Assembly: GCA_030152225.1 (NCBI GenBank)
Contig: JASLHL010000190.1
Location: forward strand, 1 to 7,370
DNA length: 7,370 nucleotides
Origin: Flavobacterium sp.
GTDB lineage: Bacteria; Bacteroidota; Bacteroidia; Flavobacteriales; Flavobacteriaceae
Direction of reading: 5' to 3'
Shown: positions 5,723 to 7,370 of the stretch, in pieces
Layout: each line of letters opens with the position of its first letter
Numbering within the stretch: the stretch's first letter is position 1
Made by a program: the position numbers and the translations under genes
The notes under the pieces: generated by a model
The model's input: the letters and a program-made list of their open reading frames with translations, nothing else
Told to the model about the DNA's origin: nothing
Databases searched by the model: none

Positions 5723-5929
5723 CTACTTACTATGATTGTTTCCAACAGCACGACCGTACATCCTTCCAATAGCTTCTTCCGATCCTGGAGAAGGTCTTCT
5801 ACTTTGTCTTTCTTGTTTGCGATCTTTCCATTTCTCATAAAGAGATTGAGCAATGTTAATTACAAAAACGTAGTATATGATTAGCACTGGTATTCCAATG
5901 ACTAAAATTAAAATGTTAATTAGTTCCAT
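5723..5929 (-). CDS. Small single-pass membrane protein, 68 aa
   Basis: I start this gene at ATG 5929 (MELINILILVIGIPVL) because the alternative at 5995 lies deep inside the preceding gene, and because the repeat that precedes the next gene's start also lies directly before this ATG. Residues about 4-27 form one hydrophobic membrane helix (ILILVIGIPVLIIYYVFVI). A strongly basic, polar tail follows (EKWKDRKQERQSRRPSPG), so the tail should face the cytoplasm. The protein ends NNHSK. It is last in the small-ORF block and is followed by a strong terminator. Phages use small membrane proteins in lysis, superinfection exclusion and sensing, but nothing here singles out one role. Confidence 0.7.
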   Translation of the reverse strand: MELINILILVIGIPVLIIYYVFVINIAQSLYEKWKDRKQERQSRRPSPGSEEAIGRMYGRAVGNNHSK

Positions 5930-5932
5930 TTC

Positions 5933-5968
5933 TATAAACCACTTACAAATCCAAGTGGGAAGTTTTAA
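5933..5968. repeat. Intergenic hairpin repeat, copy 1
   Basis: This 36-bp copy shares TATAAACCACTTAC at one end and AGTTTTAA at the other with copy 2 at 6183-6215, differing mainly in the central few bases. It contains CCACTT (5939-5944) and AAGTGG (5953-5958) as hairpin arms. It ends three bases before the start codon of the membrane protein gene and encodes the last residues (KTSHLDL-stop) of the preceding gene. Confidence 0.75.
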
Positions 5969-6179
5969 GTAGATCTTGATTAATATTAAAATCACTACGA
6001 TTTATATTTTCAGCGTTTAAATAATTAGAGAGACTCTCTTCCCAATTATCTTTTGGTTTTCTTAAAAACCAATAACTATCACTAAATAGCAAATGTTTAA
6101 CTTCTGCTTTTCTAAAACTTTCAGAATGTCCGTCACCAAATACTATTTGATATATCTCTTGAATTTGTTCTTCTGTCAT
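5943..6179 (-). CDS. Unknown small phage protein, 78 aa
   Basis: This is a soluble, acidic to neutral protein beginning MTEEQIQEIYQIVFGDG, with a helical N-terminus and a central segment rich in aromatic residues (FSDSYWFLRKPKDNWEESLSNYL). No motif, signal peptide or membrane helix is visible. The ATG follows directly after copy 2 of the hairpin repeat, and its own last codons lie within copy 1. It sits in a run of small unrelated genes, the usual setting of phage early or accessory genes such as host-takeover or anti-defence proteins. No specific function can be given. Confidence 0.7.
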   Translation of the reverse strand: MTEEQIQEIYQIVFGDGHSESFRKAEVKHLLFSDSYWFLRKPKDNWEESLSNYLNAENINRSDFNINQDLLKTSHLDL

Positions 6180-6182
6180 ATT

Positions 6183-6215
6183 TATAAACCACTTACTACA
6201 AGTGGAAAGTTTTAA
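6183..6215. repeat. Intergenic hairpin repeat, copy 2
   Basis: This 33-bp copy matches copy 1 at 5933-5968. Its arms are CCACTT (6189-6194) and AAGTGG (6200-6205) with a 5-base loop. It fills the gap between the stop of one small gene (6216-6218) and the ATG at 6179. On the minus strand it can be read as KTFHL-stop, similar to the KTSHLDL-stop coded by copy 1, although here that frame is not part of an open gene. Confidence 0.75.
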
Positions 6216-6437
6216 TTAATCACCACCAATTGCGATCATGCAATTGGTACCTATTTCAGCACCATCAAAACTGAATTCAACCCATTCATTGTCTTCATCA
6301 TGATATCCTTTTGAAGAGACACCAAATCCATCAAAAGTGTTTGCAACAACATTTTCAACGTTATCTCTCAATGATTCTACAGTCATATCTTCAGGAACAT
6401 ATGCCTCAAATTTGACTACTACTAATATTCTTTTCAT
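6216..6437 (-). CDS. Unknown small phage protein, 73 aa
   Basis: The protein begins with a basic start and a beta strand (MKRILVVVKFEAYVPED), then a helix (VESLRDNVENVVANTF) and further strands (WVEFSFDGAEIG, NCMIAIGGD), a small alpha/beta fold. MKRILVVVKF is not long enough to be a membrane helix. Its ATG overlaps the TGA of the preceding gene by four bases (ATGA), which indicates translational coupling. I do not recognise the family; the setting suggests an early phage protein. Confidence 0.75.
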   Translation of the reverse strand: MKRILVVVKFEAYVPEDMTVESLRDNVENVVANTFDGFGVSSKGYHDEDNEWVEFSFDGAEIGTNCMIAIGGD

Positions 6438-6718
6438 AAATACGCAGGTTTTAAGGTTAATATTACACAGTTTAAAAATTTAAAGACATAGGTTCCAGTG
6501 AAATCAGATCCTTTTAAAGTGAGTTTATCTTTCTCATCTGGAGCAGCACGTTTATTATAATCCTGTTGTATAACCGACAGCATATTATCCAATCCTGATG
6601 CAACAATAAGATGTCGATCTATTGTTTGTATATATCCAATCCATTCTAAAGGAACGTCCCAAAGTAAGTTACCAGGGGGTTGCCAATATTCTATGTAGTA
6701 ATGGGTAGGTTGTTTCAT
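6434..6718 (-). CDS. Unknown small phage protein, ~94 aa
   Basis: I choose ATG 6718 (MKQPTHYYIEYWQPPGN). The longer frame from 6748 would overlap the preceding gene by 17 bases and adds only MNQLSKQHFF. The protein is rich in aromatic residues at its start (YYIEYWQPPGNLLWDVPLEWIGYI), followed by VASGLDNMLSVIQQDYNKRAAPDEKDKLTLKG and a hydrophobic C-terminal strand (YVFKFLNCVILTLKPAYL). No catalytic motif is seen. It overlaps the next gene by four bases, so the two are probably made together. Function unknown. Confidence 0.7.
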   Translation of the reverse strand: MKQPTHYYIEYWQPPGNLLWDVPLEWIGYIQTIDRHLIVASGLDNMLSVIQQDYNKRAAPDEKDKLTLKGSDFTGTYVFKFLNCVILTLKPAYL

Positions 6719-6731
6719 AAAAAAGTGTTGT

Positions 6732-7130
6732 TTACTTAGTTGGTTCAAAAAGCTCGACTCCTCTTTCTTTTAAATAAGATACAAGTCTGTATGCTTCATT
6801 TGTACTTAGAGCATTGTTGCATTCTGATGGTACAAGATTTGTTTTCCAAAAGAATCTTGCGTGATTTGAAGAAGTCTTTAATTTGGATTGTATTTGTTCG
6901 ATATTTTCTTTTTCAATAAAGATTTTTCGAGTTTTGTCTGAGTGTTTACAAAGGATTAGTAGGTAATTGAAGTTTATGATTTTATCATTTAAGAATATGT
7001 AAAATGTTTTCCAATCATATAGTCCTTTAGAAAAATATAATATTTCAGTTACTTCCAGTTCCTTGTTATATGGAAAAGTACTTGCAACAAGTTCTCTAAT
7101 ATCTAATTGTGTGAATTTTAATTTTTCCAT
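6732..7130 (-). CDS. Unknown phage protein, 132 aa
   Basis: This soluble protein without signal peptide begins MEKLKFTQLDIRELVAST. It has a hydrophobic strand-rich stretch (TFYIFLNDKIINFNYLLILCKH) near residues 42-63, a charged middle (SDKTRKIFIEKENIEQIQSKLK) and a C-terminal helix (NEAYRLVSYLKERGVELFEP). The NEAYRLVSYLKERG segment could be a small DNA- or protein-binding helix, but no known domain is recognised. It starts 8 bp after the preceding gene and the next gene follows after 13 bp, so it belongs to the same operon. Confidence 0.75.
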   Translation of the reverse strand: MEKLKFTQLDIRELVASTFPYNKELEVTEILYFSKGLYDWKTFYIFLNDKIINFNYLLILCKHSDKTRKIFIEKENIEQIQSKLKTSSNHARFFWKTNLVPSECNNALSTNEAYRLVSYLKERGVELFEPTK

Positions 7131-7138
7131 GATTGTAA

Positions 7139-7370
7139 TTAATTTTTTTTAGGTTGATCCAGTAAGGTGAAACCATAACTCTCAGCATTATACAAAAGTT
7201 TCACCTGCAGATATGCACTGATTTCTAACAATAGTATGGTTACATCTACTTTCTGCCACCATTTTACGCGGTGAAAATCCGTAACAGAATAAAGCATTTT
7301 CAACGGATTGAGATTAAACTTGACTTGTAGTTGTAGTTCCTCGATTTCATTTTCATCTGTTGTCCGGATG
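7139..7370 (-). CDS. Unknown protein, N-terminus cut by window edge
   Basis: An open frame enters from the window edge and ends at TAA (7139-7141) after at least 76 residues. The other two minus-strand frames are less convincing; one closes at 7182-7184. The visible part is TTDENEIEELQLQVKFNL, a basic aromatic stretch DFHRVKWWQKVD, a hydrophobic helix VTILLLEISAYLQVKLLY, and the end ESYGFTLLDQPKKN. The next gene starts 8 bp later, as expected within an operon. The start and full length are outside the window, and I cannot name a family. Confidence 0.6.
   Translation of the reverse strand, partial: IRTTDENEIEELQLQVKFNLNPLKMLYSVTDFHRVKWWQKVDVTILLLEISAYLQVKLLYNAESYGFTLLDQPKKN

Noticed and set aside
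5614..5853. 79-codon minus-strand open frame
   Set aside because: It crosses the strong terminator at 5672-5704, overlaps the membrane protein gene and ends inside the promoter region.

Overview
This window reads as part of an integrated phage (prophage) from the phylum Bacteroidota, probably a flavobacterium-like or sphingobacterium-like host. The support is an AT-rich sequence, start codons preceded by A-rich or T-rich leaders rather than Shine-Dalgarno sequences, and candidate promoters that fit the Bacteroidota pattern (TTG, 20 bases, TAnnTTTG-like box). The capsid genes also resemble those of Bacteroidota prophages. Every gene I can support is on the minus strand, so transcription runs from high to low coordinates.

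Region A (7370 to 5723): six small ORFs, closely packed (two genes overlap by 4 bp), all without a function I can recognise. The first is cut by the window edge and the last encodes a single-pass membrane peptide. Two junctions carry the same ~35-bp hairpin repeat. The block ends at a strong intrinsic terminator (5672-5704).

Region B (5652 to 4671): one free-standing gene with its own candidate promoter and its own terminator. It encodes a TIR-like / nucleoside 2-deoxyribosyltransferase-like domain joined to a C-terminal region I do not recognise. It looks like a phage-borne accessory (moron) gene, possibly for defence.

Region C (4670 to 4175): about 500 bp without a gene. It holds 11 copies of GTGGGA in both orientations within 208 bp, with mirror-image spacing. 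A 69-bp tract of about 9% GC lies inside the array, and several other inverted repeats are nearby. It is the most unusual part of the window and looks like a protein-binding array: an origin, packaging or regulatory site. It also includes the candidate promoter and operator for the operon that follows.

Region D (4168 to 1): a tight late (virion assembly) operon. In order it encodes an unknown ~148-aa protein, an unknown 150-aa probable virion protein, an S49-family capsid protease fused to a scaffold-like C-terminus, the probable major capsid protein, a protein with nine octapeptide repeats, and a probable tail or structural protein cut by the window edge. The protease would process the scaffold and capsid proteins during head assembly. 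Terminase and portal genes are not in this window.
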